The position numbers and the translations under genes were made by a program. Below, in pieces: positions 50,204 through 58,372 of a DNA stretch of 64,000 bases. The notes below the pieces were generated by a model. That model searched no databases, was not told the DNA's origin, and worked only from the letters and a program-made list of their open reading frames with translations. Positions within the stretch are counted from its first letter, which is position 1; each line of letters begins with the position of its first letter. The DNA is from an archaeon (GTDB taxonomy: Archaea > Nanobdellota > Nanobdellia > CSSed11-243R1). The DNA lies in assembly GCA_024277205.1 (NCBI GenBank), contig JAJRVP010000005.1, forward strand, positions 1-64,000, written 5' to 3'.

Positions 50204-51066
50204 TAATTGTTAGGTATGGAGAAATTGGGATAAAGTCTTATTGGGTTAGACGAGAGTTTGAAAAAAGATTAGTAGATAATATCCCGAGGGCTCTTTTAGA
50301 AAATAAAATAGAATTAGAAAAGATATGGCAGAGTGGTGCTAGAACATACATCTGGTGCAAGCCAATTAATAAGGCATTAAAAGTATTGAAAAATGTATTT
50401 GGGGTTGTTTCATATTCTCTTGCATATGTTATAAAAACGGATTTAAATGAAATGAAAAAATTTGCTCTTAAACTGTATAAAAAAAGTGGAAAGAAAAAAT
50501 TCAGAATATCCACACGGAGAATATATAAAAAATTTCCTTTAACATCAATGCAAGTAAGTGCAGAAGTTGGGGCGTATGTTATTGATAAAACAGAAGCTAA
50601 GGTAGATTTAACAAGATACGACATTAATATTTGTTTTGAAATAACAAAAAATAGAACTTTTGTATTTTCTGATTTCTACAAAGGGTGGGGTGGTTTACCA
50701 ATTGGTACACAAGGAAAAGTTCTATGTGTGCTCTCTGATAAAAAAGAATCCCTATTTAACGCATGGTTAATGGCTAGAAGAGGTTGTGAAATTGTTTTGG
50801 CTGGAAAGAATAAGCGTTCTTTTGCAAAAAAATTTGAAAAAAAATACTATTATTTTGAAGAAGAATTGAGTTATTATGATTTAACAGATTTTAGTATTGA
50901 AAAAATAATTGAGATAGCTAAACGGGAAGGTGCAAAAGCCATTGTTGTTGATAATTCCAGAATCAATGTTTTCGAAGGAAAAACAGATTTAATTGTATTT
51001 TATCCTTCTTTGGGATATTCGCCACAACAAATAAGAAAAATTTGGAAGGAATTAGATTTTGATTAG
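50191..51066 (+). CDS. ThiI-like protein (NFLD-THUMP) with degenerate PP-loop
   Basis: 291 residues. The N-terminal ferredoxin-like plus THUMP region (about 1-165, with KKFRISTRRIYKKFPLTS and VDLTRYDINICFEITKNRTFVF) matches ThiI, which makes 4-thiouridine in tRNA or sulfur for thiamine. Then GGLPIGTQGKVLCVLS is the ThiI lead-in, but the ATP-binding motif that should read SGGIDSP is SDKKESL (182-188) and the C-terminal rhodanese-like region is missing. So adenylation activity is probably lost while tRNA binding may remain. Upstream of the cysteine desulfurase genes. Confidence 0.8.
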   Translation: MEKVIIVRYGEIGIKSYWVRREFEKRLVDNIPRALLENKIELEKIWQSGARTYIWCKPINKALKVLKNVFGVVSYSLAYVIKTDLNEMKKFALKLYKKSGKKKFRISTRRIYKKFPLTSMQVSAEVGAYVIDKTEAKVDLTRYDINICFEITKNRTFVFSDFYKGWGGLPIGTQGKVLCVLSDKKESLFNAWLMARRGCEIVLAGKNKRSFAKKFEKKYYYFEEELSYYDLTDFSIEKIIEIAKREGAKAIVVDNSRINVFEGKTDLIVFYPSLGYSPQQIRKIWKELDFD

Positions 51067-51097
51067 ATTTTTATATAAGTGATTATTTAAGAGATAT

Positions 51098-51463
51098 ATG
51101 GCAAGAACACCATCTACCATCCCGATAGTACTATTTGCTCTATTGGCATTTTTCATATTCTACCTAATAATGATTCCGCCAGTAGAAAGAGCCAGAATTC
51201 TTCAAACAGAAGAAGTTTCAGCAACAAATGTTGTTTATATTGAGGATGGTATGTTTATACCAGAAGAGATTACAATTAGCAAAGGAGATTTTGTATTGTG
51301 GATTAATAATGATATGACAAAACATAGAATAGTTGGTGCTGATTTTAAAAGTCCTGTGTTGCTTCCAAATGCAAGATATATGCACCAATTTGATGAAAGT
51401 GGGGTTTTTGTATATTCCTCTGAGTTTTATCCAGGAATGGTTGGAAAAGTAATTGTTGAGTAA
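51098..51463 (+). CDS. Membrane-anchored cupredoxin-like protein, copper site degenerate
   Basis: 121 residues: one N-terminal helix (about 8-27) and a cupredoxin domain (about 44-121). Cupredoxin order is present: IEDGMFIPEEITISKGDFVLWINND..KHRIV (His76), then SGVFVYSSEFYPGMVGKVIVE, where the usual motif is YxCxxHPxM. Here the Cys is Ser108 and the second His is Tyr111; Met114 remains. Copper binding is therefore doubtful; may be structural or bind another ligand. Confidence 0.72.
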   Translation: MARTPSTIPIVLFALLAFFIFYLIMIPPVERARILQTEEVSATNVVYIEDGMFIPEEITISKGDFVLWINNDMTKHRIVGADFKSPVLLPNARYMHQFDESGVFVYSSEFYPGMVGKVIVE

Positions 51464-51464
51464 A

Positions 51465-51545
51465 ATGGCAATTAAATTTTATCCATCTATAGAGTTAGAA
51501 CTAAAGATTAAGGATATTGTTGAAAACTTGGAATGGAACACATAG
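51465..51545 (+). other. Upstream fragment in another frame of the 51533 metallopeptidase
   Basis: ATG at 51465 gives MAIKFYPSIELELKIKDIVE and stops with TAG at 51543. The family to which the next gene belongs normally starts with such a segment, and the two frames meet at EN-LE/W-M-EHIDLSR around 51531-51540. So this may be the 5' part of one gene broken by a frameshift, a sequencing error, or a tiny leader peptide. Confidence 0.4.
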
Positions 51546-51847
51546 ATTTGTCAAGAATAAAATGTATGAAAAGTTATGGTTCTAAAGCGCGACATACAAT
51601 TGCTAGGTGTTATGCTCTTTCTAAAATATGGCAAAAAGCACTAGATATAAAGGCGCATTATATAATAGAAGTAATCTCTGAAAATTTTGACAAATTGCCT
51701 GAAAATGAAAAAGAAAAAGTTCTCATACATGAATTATTGCATGTGCCATTTAGCATGGGTGGTGGATTTAAGCACCACAAAAATTATGTAACACGAAAGC
51801 GAGTAGAGTTACTTCATCGAGAATATAAACAAAAAGTATATAAATAA
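51533..51847 (+). CDS. Putative zinc metallopeptidase (phage metallopeptidase-like)
   Basis: 104 residues. KCMKSYGSKARHTIARCYALSKIWQKAL and the zinc site VLIHELLHVPFSMGGGFKHHKN (HEllH plus a downstream His) match the small 'putative phage metallopeptidase' type family of archaea and viruses from memory. Substrate unknown. The usual N-terminal segment is encoded just upstream in a different frame (51465-51545). Confidence 0.65.
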   Translation: MEHIDLSRIKCMKSYGSKARHTIARCYALSKIWQKALDIKAHYIIEVISENFDKLPENEKEKVLIHELLHVPFSMGGGFKHHKNYVTRKRVELLHREYKQKVYK

Positions 51848-51866
51848 TTGTGTAGAATTTCGACAT

Positions 51867-52160
51867 ATGAGGGAACTAACTCTCTTACAACTCAAAGTAC
51901 TTTGGTTGATAAGCAAAAAGAAGTATCATGGGTATGAATTAATGGAGAGATTAAAAGTATCTCAAGGAACAATTTATCCCCTTTTGCGTTCCTTAGAAAA
52001 AAATAGACTTATACGTTCGTTAAAAAAAGATTTGAAAAAAGAATATCAAATCACAAAAAAAGGTGGAAATTTACTTAAGAAAAGCTGTGAGGAATTTTGT
52101 GAAATTTATGAAGACATCTTCAGAGAGTATGTCTGTAAAAAATGCGGGGTGAAAAAATGA
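51867..52160 (+). CDS. PadR-family transcriptional regulator with four C-terminal cysteines
   Basis: 97 residues. PadR winged helix: LQLKVLWLISKKKYHGYELMERLKVSQGTIYPLLRSLEKNRLIRS..KEYQITKKGG is typical. The normal C-terminal dimerisation helix is short and carries Cys74, Cys78, Cys90 and Cys93 (SCEEFC and VCKKCG). Such a set could bind an Fe-S cluster or zinc. The stop overlaps the sufS start (ATGA), so it is the first gene of the Fe-S assembly operon and likely its regulator. Confidence 0.85.
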   Translation: MRELTLLQLKVLWLISKKKYHGYELMERLKVSQGTIYPLLRSLEKNRLIRSLKKDLKKEYQITKKGGNLLKKSCEEFCEIYEDIFREYVCKKCGVKK

Positions 52161-53365
52161 ATGAATCCATAAGGAAGGATTTTCCATTTCTTAAGAGGAA
52201 GATAAGAGGTAAACCAATAATCTATTTTGATAATACAGCATCAACTCAAAAACCGCAAGTTATGATTGATGCTCTAAAAGATTTTTATGAAAACCATTAT
52301 GCAAATATTCACAGAGGGATATATACTCTTTCACAAGAAGCCTCAGAAATGTATGAAAAAGCGCATGACAAGGTTGCAAAATTTATTGGGGCTCGCGGAA
52401 GAGAAGAAATAATATTCACACGAAATACAACTGAATCTTTGAATTTGGTTGCACACAGTTTAAATCTTAAAAAAGGAGATGAAGTCATTATAACAGAAAT
52501 GGAACACCATTCTAACATGATTCCTTGGATGATGCTTAAAGATAAAGGAGTAAAATTAAAGTTTCTTGAAGTTGATAAAAATGGTGAAATAGTTCTTGAT
52601 AAACTTCCAAGTTTAATAACAAAAAATACCAAAGTGATAAGTTGTGTTCATATGTCAAATTTCCTTGGGACAATAAATCCTGTTGAAAAAATTGGAAAAA
52701 TTGCAAAAGAAAATGGAATAATCTTTGTTGTTGATGGTGCACAATCTGTTCCACATATGCCAATCAATGTTAAAAAAATTAATTGTGACTTTTTGGCTTT
52801 TTCTGCTCACAAGATGTGTGGTCCAACTGGAATTGGTGTACTCTATGGAAAAAAAGAAATTTTAGAAAATATGAAGCCATTTCTTGGTGGTGGGGATATG
52901 ATAAATGAAGTGGATTATGAAGGATACACCACACATACTCTTCCTTGGAAATTTGAAGCTGGCACAGCAAATATTGCTGATGGATATGCTTTTGGTGTAG
53001 CAATTGATTATCTATCTAAAATTGGAATGGACAACATATGGAAACATGAACAAAAGCTAACAAAATTTGTTTTGGAAAAACTTATGCAAATGAAAAATGT
53101 TGAGATATATGGGCCTCTTGATTGGAAAAAGAGGGGTGGTTTGGTTTCATTTAATGTAAAAGGTATGGAAGCGCATGATGTGGCTGGTATTTTAGACAAT
53201 AGGGCAAATATTTGCGTGAGAAGCGGACATCACTGTGCAATGCCTATGCATAAAAAACTTGGTGTAAACGGCTCTGTGAGAGCATCATTTTATTTATATA
53301 ACACAGAAAAAGAAATTGAAGTTTTTATTAAACATTTAAATGAAATTGTAAATGTGTTTGGGTGA
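52157..53365 (+). CDS. sufS: Cysteine desulfurase SufS
   Basis: Takes sulfur from cysteine for Fe-S cluster and thiolated-tRNA synthesis; PLP enzyme. 402 residues from the ATG with GGGGTGA 5 nt upstream; the earlier ATG overlaps padR. Group II desulfurase: DFPFLKRKIRGKPIIYFDNTASTQKP start, FTRNTTESLNLVAHSL, EMEHHSNMIPW, PLP lysine in SAHKMCGP (Lys219), catalytic Cys360 in SGHHCAMP with short loop. In an operon padR-sufS-NifS_C-iscU. Confidence 0.94.
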   Translation: MNESIRKDFPFLKRKIRGKPIIYFDNTASTQKPQVMIDALKDFYENHYANIHRGIYTLSQEASEMYEKAHDKVAKFIGARGREEIIFTRNTTESLNLVAHSLNLKKGDEVIITEMEHHSNMIPWMMLKDKGVKLKFLEVDKNGEIVLDKLPSLITKNTKVISCVHMSNFLGTINPVEKIGKIAKENGIIFVVDGAQSVPHMPINVKKINCDFLAFSAHKMCGPTGIGVLYGKKEILENMKPFLGGGDMINEVDYEGYTTHTLPWKFEAGTANIADGYAFGVAIDYLSKIGMDNIWKHEQKLTKFVLEKLMQMKNVEIYGPLDWKKRGGLVSFNVKGMEAHDVAGILDNRANICVRSGHHCAMPMHKKLGVNGSVRASFYLYNTEKEIEVFIKHLNEIVNVFG

Positions 53366-53369
53366 TATA

Positions 53370-53702
53370 TTGAATCTAAAAGAGAAATTCATAAAAGAAG
53401 TTTTAAAAATTAAAGGAAGTCATAGTTTTGAAACTTCAAAAGAAGATTTAATTGGGTTTTGGTTTGAAGGTGTTGAAGGTGAAGCTCTTTCATTAATTTT
53501 AAAAGATGAAGGTATTGAAGCTTCAACAGAATCTCCTTGTATTAAAAAATACAAAAAATCTTCTGGTTTAACACATGAACAAGCCCATGGTTCTTTAACA
53601 ATAAGATGGGGTGACGCTTTTAATGAAGGTGACGTGAATAAAATGGTAAATGCTATCAAAAAAGGGGTTGAAAAACTAAGAAAAATATCTGGGTGGAAAT
53701 GA
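53370..53702 (+). CDS. Stand-alone C-terminal domain of a NifS/IscS-type desulfurase
   Basis: 110 residues from TTG at 53370 (GGGTGAT lies 3-4 nt upstream); an ATG at 53352 within sufS is an alternative. The sequence follows the small C-terminal domain of group I NifS/IscS: FWFEGVEGEALSLILKDEGIEASTESPCIKKYKKSSGLTHEQAHGSLTIRWGD, including the Cys-containing loop (ESPC), but the PLP domain is missing. I do not know a described function. It may dock SufS to the scaffold or relay sulfur. Confidence 0.72.
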   Translation: MNLKEKFIKEVLKIKGSHSFETSKEDLIGFWFEGVEGEALSLILKDEGIEASTESPCIKKYKKSSGLTHEQAHGSLTIRWGDAFNEGDVNKMVNAIKKGVEKLRKISGWK

Positions 53703-54076
53703 TGGAGTATTCAAAAAAAGTTTTGGAATATTTTAGAAATCCAAAAAATATGGGAAGATTAAAAGATGCTGATGCTATTGGTAAAGCTGGCAATCCTACT
53801 TGTGGAGATGTAATGGAAATTTATATCAAAGTGGAAGATAATAAAATTGTTGATATATCATTTCAAACTCTTGGATGTGCAGTTGCAATTGCTATGTCAT
53901 CTATATTAACTGAGATGGTAAAAGGCAAAACTCTTGAACAAGCTGAAAAGATAACAAGTAAAGAAATTGTAGAAAAACTTGGTGGAGTTCCACCACCAAA
54001 ATTTCATTGTTCTATACTCGCAAAAGAAGCTCTTAAAAAAGCAATAGAAAATTATAAGAAAAAAATTAAGAAGTGA
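53699..54076 (+). CDS. iscU: Fe-S cluster scaffold IscU/SufU-type
   Basis: 125 residues from the ATG overlapping the previous stop (ATGA). The three scaffold cysteines are present: NPTCGDVM (Cys35, with Asp37), TLGCAVAIAMSS (Cys60) and KFHCSILA (Cys104). No SufU-specific insertion between them, so IscU-like. N-terminal SKKVLEYFRNPKNMGRL is the family start. Builds [2Fe-2S] clusters with sulfur from SufS. Confidence 0.93.
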   Translation: MMEYSKKVLEYFRNPKNMGRLKDADAIGKAGNPTCGDVMEIYIKVEDNKIVDISFQTLGCAVAIAMSSILTEMVKGKTLEQAEKITSKEIVEKLGGVPPPKFHCSILAKEALKKAIENYKKKIKK

Positions 54077-54329
54077 AATATTTCCTAATTTTTTTATCAA
54101 CTTTAAAGAAATCTAATTTAACTCCTGCGTCAATATATGCCCATGAGATTATAAATGCTTCAAAAGCTTCAATATATTTTCCTTTTTCAAAAAAATATTT
54201 TCCATCTTCAAAATAATTTTCTGCAAAGGAATAAAATTCATCCGCATTTTTATTGTTGATTATCTCTATGTTATCAAAAATTTCTTTCATTCTTTCCATC
54301 TCTCTTTTTGCAGCATCTTTAATTTCCAT
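54066..54329 (-). CDS. DUF357-family protein
   Basis: 87 residues. Pattern KREMERMKEIFDNIEI...ADEFYSFAENYFEDGKYFFEKGKYIEAFEAFIISWAYIDAGVKLDFFKV is DUF357 (archaeal helical protein of unknown role). Start at MEIKDAAK because the upstream TTG lies deeper in the HD gene. Overlaps the HD gene by 11 nt, and its end overlaps iscU by 11 nt. Confidence 0.82.
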   Translation of the reverse strand: MEIKDAAKREMERMKEIFDNIEIINNKNADEFYSFAENYFEDGKYFFEKGKYIEAFEAFIISWAYIDAGVKLDFFKVDKKIRKYFTS

Positions 54330-54867
54330 TTTCAATTGCCTCTTTTAATTTTTCAGGAGATTCCCCAATTATATCAAATATTTCTTCCTCGAGTGAAAAA
54401 ACAAGTTTCTCATCAACTCTTTTTTCAGGAGGAACATTATATCTTTTGATTAGGTCATCTAATCGTTCCTTTACACTTACAATTTTATCGTGCCTAGCTC
54501 TCAAATCTGCATATTGCATAACCTTTTCTTCCCATGTTTTCAAGTTTTGAATTTCTTTTAAGGAATGCATCCTAACAATGTGGCCCAATTCAGGATATCC
54601 TTCTTTAATCAAAATTTTCTCACCATCAAGATGATGGTTCTCGTTCTCAGGCGGAATATGTTCTCGTATCACCTTAGACTTTGCAATATCATGTAATAAA
54701 GATGCCCTATCAACTAAATCAATATTTATATCAATCTCTTTTTCTTTAAGTTTTTTAGCAAGATAAACCGCAATTTTATTTACAAGTTTAGTATGTTCAA
54801 TTATATTTGGAAATGTCTTGTACTTTTCTAAAAGTTTAAAACATTCTTCTCTTGTTGGCAATTTCAT
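54319..54867 (-). CDS. HD-domain metal-dependent phosphohydrolase
   Basis: 182 residues starting MKLPTREECF at the ATGA overlap with mnmA. HD signature: His (NIIEHTKLVNKIAVYLAK), ASLLHDIAKSKVI (HD, about 76-88), HHLDGEKILIKEGY and a final ADLRARHDKIVSVKERLDDL. The arrangement resembles small archaeal HD hydrolases that act on nucleotides, or tRNA-modifying partners, but the substrate is unknown. Confidence 0.85.
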   Translation of the reverse strand: MKLPTREECFKLLEKYKTFPNIIEHTKLVNKIAVYLAKKLKEKEIDINIDLVDRASLLHDIAKSKVIREHIPPENENHHLDGEKILIKEGYPELGHIVRMHSLKEIQNLKTWEEKVMQYADLRARHDKIVSVKERLDDLIKRYNVPPEKRVDEKLVFSLEEEIFDIIGESPEKLKEAIENGN

Positions 54868-55925
54868 ACAATCCATCCTCCACCAAGCACAATGTCTTTT
54901 TTTATGAAAACTGCTATTTGTCCTGGAGATACTGCCCATATAGGTTCTTTTGGCACAACTTTAACTTTTTTTCCTTCTGGTACAATTTTTACCTTTTTGG
55001 GTTGAGTTTTATTTCTTACTAAAACTTCTGCATTTATAGGTTTCTTTGGTGTGTCAATGGAAACCCAATTTAATCCATTAACATAAAAGTGTTCGAAGAA
55101 TAAATCTTTTCTCTCACCAACAACAACTTCATTCTTTCTTGGGCGGATTCCAATAACATATAACTTCTTATGACTTTTTATTCCAAGCCCTTTTCTTTGT
55201 CCAATTGTATAATGAATGTATCCATTGTGTTTTCCTAAAATATTTCCATTTTTATCAACAATATTGCCTTTGCCAATTTTTTTATTAATGTTCTCCTCTA
55301 CGAAATCCCCTTTTTCCTTATGAAGAAAACACAAATCTTGATTCTCTGGTTTGTTAAAAACACGAATATGATTTTCTTTTGCAATTTTTCTTATTTCTTC
55401 TTTTGTATAATCCCCAATTGGAAATAATAGTTTTGAAAATACTTTTCTTGGGAGCATTGAAAGAACATAAGATTGGTCCTTTTTTACATCAACTGGGCGA
55501 TTCAAAATTATTTTTTTACCTCTTTTGCATAATCTTGCATAATGTCCTGTTGCAACTAACTCAGCTCCAAGCTTTTCTGCTTCTTTAATTAATGCACCAA
55601 ACTTTACTTTTTGATTGCAAGGCACACAAGGGTTTGGATTTTTGCCTTTTAAACTTTCTTTAACAAAATAATCAATTACTCCTTTTTCAAAAATTTTTCT
55701 TAAATCAATTACATAATGTTTAATTCCTAAATCTTTTGCAACAAGTTTTGCTTGTTTTATATCATCAAGAGAACAGCATTTTGAACCTGGGATTGTTTTC
55801 ATTGTTATACCAAAAACATCTGCACCTGATTTTTTAAGTAAAAATGCGCAGACAGAGCTATCAACACCCCCACTCATAGCTACTGCAATCTTTTTTCCTC
55901 TAACTCTTTTTATTAAAGACTTCAT
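54864..55925 (-). CDS. mnmA: tRNA 2-thiouridylase MnmA (bacterial type)
   Basis: 353 residues. Makes 2-thiouridine at U34 of tRNA-Lys/Glu/Gln with persulfide sulfur. PP-loop SGGVDS (18-23), catalytic-region C100/C103 in NPNPCVPCNQKVKFG, TGHYAR near 125, the second active-site Cys in NQDLCFL, GYIHYTIGQRKGLG, and the C-terminal barrel with LGGGWIV. MnmA is bacterial/organellar; most archaea use a NcsA/Ncs6-type enzyme, so this suggests lateral transfer. CVPC extra Cys resembles the Fe-S-containing or disulfide forms. First gene of mnmA-HD-DUF357. Confidence 0.9.
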   Translation of the reverse strand: MKSLIKRVRGKKIAVAMSGGVDSSVCAFLLKKSGADVFGITMKTIPGSKCCSLDDIKQAKLVAKDLGIKHYVIDLRKIFEKGVIDYFVKESLKGKNPNPCVPCNQKVKFGALIKEAEKLGAELVATGHYARLCKRGKKIILNRPVDVKKDQSYVLSMLPRKVFSKLLFPIGDYTKEEIRKIAKENHIRVFNKPENQDLCFLHKEKGDFVEENINKKIGKGNIVDKNGNILGKHNGYIHYTIGQRKGLGIKSHKKLYVIGIRPRKNEVVVGERKDLFFEHFYVNGLNWVSIDTPKKPINAEVLVRNKTQPKKVKIVPEGKKVKVVPKEPIWAVSPGQIAVFIKKDIVLGGGWIV

Positions 55926-55980
55926 AAAGACAGATTTAATTTAGCAGTTTTTAAATATAACGAATTGATATAACTATGTT

Positions 55981-56616
55981 ATGAACAACGAAGAATTAGT
56001 TCAACACCTAATTAATCATGGGGCTCTAAAAACAAAAGAAATTATAGAAGCATTTAGAAAAGTTGACAGGGTGAATTTTTGCTTAAAAGAATATAGGCAT
56101 CTTGCTTATGTTGATCAGCCCCTTCCTATTCTTGTTGGACAAACAATTTCTCAACCAACAACAGTTGCAATAATGACTGAATCTTTACAGCCACATAAAG
56201 GAGACAAAGTCCTTGAGATTGGAACTGGAAGTGGATATCAAGCTGCAATTCTTGCAGAAATTGTAAAACCTGGAAAAGTTTATACAATTGAAAGAATAAA
56301 AGAGCTTGTTGAATTTGCAAAAAATAATCTTAAAGACTATGAAAATGTTGAGATTATCCATGGAGATGGTTCTAAAGGATTAAAAGAAAAAGCACCTTTT
56401 GATTGTATCATAGTTACGGCGTGTGCTCCAGAAATACCTGAAATTTTGAAAGAACAATTAGCATATGGTGGGAGAATGGTTATCCCTATTGGTGAAAGTG
56501 AACATTCGCAAGATTTACTTTTAATAAGAAAAAAGGAAAAATTTGAGATAATAAATTTGGGTCCTTTTGCATTTGTGCCTTTGATTGGAAAATATGGTTT
56601 TAAATTGACTCAGTAA
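55981..56616 (+). CDS. pcm: Protein-L-isoaspartate O-methyltransferase
   Basis: Repairs damaged Asp/Asn in proteins using AdoMet. 211 residues. Signature VDQPLPILVGQTISQPTTVA (substrate region), AdoMet site VLEIGTGSGYQAA (about 77-89), IVTACAPEIPEILKEQLAYGGRMVIPIGE. Intact. Leaderless start likely: the TATA-like AAATATAAC lies about 25 nt upstream. Converges with 56600. Confidence 0.94.
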   Translation: MNNEELVQHLINHGALKTKEIIEAFRKVDRVNFCLKEYRHLAYVDQPLPILVGQTISQPTTVAIMTESLQPHKGDKVLEIGTGSGYQAAILAEIVKPGKVYTIERIKELVEFAKNNLKDYENVEIIHGDGSKGLKEKAPFDCIIVTACAPEIPEILKEQLAYGGRMVIPIGESEHSQDLLLIRKKEKFEIINLGPFAFVPLIGKYGFKLTQ

Positions 56617-57493
56617 AAATTGTTTTGACTTCATCGAAGAGTTTTGGAATTTTTTCTTTTGATTCGAATTTTGCTTTTGCATAAGAAATTATTTTTTCAG
56701 GAATGTTAATGCCACTAATTTTAATTGCATCTCCAAGAAGAGGACATAGATTAACATCTACCACAATTGGTTCGGCAGTATCCAAGATATCAACTCTTGC
56801 ATAATCTGTTTTTAAAATATTTGCAACATTAAGTGCAGTTTTGATTATTTTTCGGTTTGGTTTTATTTTTTTCAATTCTCCGCCTGCATAATCAATCTCT
56901 TTTGGTTCTTTTTCTAAAGCAGTTAGTACTTCATCTCCTAAAACAAAAACCTGTATCAATTTTGCTTCTGGGTAATATTCTTCGAAAAGCATTGGCTGTT
57001 CTAAAACTTGAAGTGCATCTATCATTGATTTTGCCTCTTGTTGGGAATTAGCAAGCATTACTTTTTTCTTATCTGTCGGAACTTTGATTAAAATTGGAAA
57101 TCTTAAAAGTTTCAAATCAAATACTCCTGTTTGAGGATCATCTGCAAATATTACTCTTGGCACATTTATGCCAAATCTTGAAAGAATTTGATAAAGAGAA
57201 AGTTTAGAAGATGCTATGTAAAAACTTTTTGGAGAATAAATAGAAATTGCTTTTTCAGGTAATGCCTCTAAAATTGGGGCTGCAAGATTATATTTTGACT
57301 TTGGAATTCTAAATAATATTACATCAAATTTTGAGATGTCTTCATATTCATAAACAAAATTTATTCCATTGTCTATAAGAAGAGAAATACAAGAGATAGG
57401 TATTTGTTTAACATTGGCTATCTTTTTTGCTTCTTCTAAAAGCAATTCATCTGTTTTCTTTTTTTGTTTTGAACTTATTAAACAAATTTCCAT
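56600..57493 (-). CDS. RimK-like ATP-grasp ligase, paralogue 2
   Basis: 297 residues. ATP-grasp fold: N-terminal Rossmann-like domain with FDVILFRIPKSKYNLAAPILEAL, then LLRFPILIKVPTDKKKVM, MLFEEYYPEAKLIQVFVLGDEVL and YARVDILDTAEPIVVDVNLCPLLG as the metal-binding D-x(n)-E-x-N. The Gly-rich loop usual in RimK (SFGGKGV) is PTDKKKV here, more diverged than in its neighbour. Adds amino acids to a carboxylate in relatives, but the target is unknown. Overlaps pcm by 17 nt (convergent). Confidence 0.8.
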   Translation of the reverse strand: MEICLISSKQKKKTDELLLEEAKKIANVKQIPISCISLLIDNGINFVYEYEDISKFDVILFRIPKSKYNLAAPILEALPEKAISIYSPKSFYIASSKLSLYQILSRFGINVPRVIFADDPQTGVFDLKLLRFPILIKVPTDKKKVMLANSQQEAKSMIDALQVLEQPMLFEEYYPEAKLIQVFVLGDEVLTALEKEPKEIDYAGGELKKIKPNRKIIKTALNVANILKTDYARVDILDTAEPIVVDVNLCPLLGDAIKISGINIPEKIISYAKAKFESKEKIPKLFDEVKTIFTESI

Positions 57494-57495
57494 TT

Positions 57496-58371
57496 TTACC
57501 TCTTTGTTTCATTATGGCAAAATCTAACTATTTTTTCAGCAACATTTTTTCCTGTTTTAGTTTGAGAAATTGCTTTTAAACCTGGATTAAGATTAACTTC
57601 AATTACTTTTGGGCCATCTTCGCTTTGAATCATATCAATAGCGCATATTTTTGATTTTACTGCCTCGGCTGCTTTAAAACAAATTTCTTCTTCTTCTTTT
57701 GTAAGATTGTAATCGATTGGTTTTCCTCCTAAAAAAAAGTTTGAACGTTTTTCTCCTTTTTTTGCAACTCTTTTGAAACTAGCAACTATCTCATCTCCTG
57801 CAACAATTCCTCTAATGTCCTCTCCTGGATTTGGAACATAATCCTCAATCAGCAAATCTTGCTTCAAAACACCAAGGGTTTTGAAAACACTTTTTGCAGC
57901 AGTTTCACCCTCTATAAAGAGAACACCTTTCCCACCAAAAGAACTTACAAGTTTGATAACAACTGGGAATTCCATTAATTCTATTATTTCATTTGCTGAT
58001 TTTTGTGAAGCAGTATACATTGTTTTTGGGACAGGTACTCCTTTTTTCTTAATCTCAAAAATCGTTGCAAACTTATTGTGTGCTATTAATATGCTTTCTG
58101 CAGGATATGGCTTTTTAACATTAAAAAAATCTAACATTTTTATTATATGATATCCAAAACTTGCATGCCTTGAATCTATTCTTGGCAAAACATAATCATA
58201 ATCTAGAAGAGAATCATCCTCATAGATAATCCCAAAATTTTCAGAAACTTCGAGTGCAACTTCTTTTAATGGAACAAATTCAACTGTTTTGAACATTTTT
58301 TTAGCTGCAGAAATTAACATATCAGTTGAAACTGATTTCTGTTTTGGGGCAAGTACAAGTAGATTTACCAT
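57496..58371 (-). CDS. RimK-like ATP-grasp ligase, paralogue 1
   Basis: 291 residues from MVNLLVLAPKQ (a longer reading passes through the upstream gene). PVVIKLVSSFGGKGVLFIEGET (Gly-rich ATP loop, about 135-155), LLIEDYVPNPGEDIRGIVAGDEIVASFKRVAKKGEKRSNFFLGG and CAIDMIQSEDGPKVIEVNLNPGLKAI (metal site). Strong RimK/LysX-type signatures. Start of a compact series with 56600, and 2 nt from the protease gene upstream. Confidence 0.88.
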   Translation of the reverse strand: MVNLLVLAPKQKSVSTDMLISAAKKMFKTVEFVPLKEVALEVSENFGIIYEDDSLLDYDYVLPRIDSRHASFGYHIIKMLDFFNVKKPYPAESILIAHNKFATIFEIKKKGVPVPKTMYTASQKSANEIIELMEFPVVIKLVSSFGGKGVLFIEGETAAKSVFKTLGVLKQDLLIEDYVPNPGEDIRGIVAGDEIVASFKRVAKKGEKRSNFFLGGKPIDYNLTKEEEEICFKAAEAVKSKICAIDMIQSEDGPKVIEVNLNPGLKAISQTKTGKNVAEKIVRFCHNETKR

Positions 58372-58372
58372 T

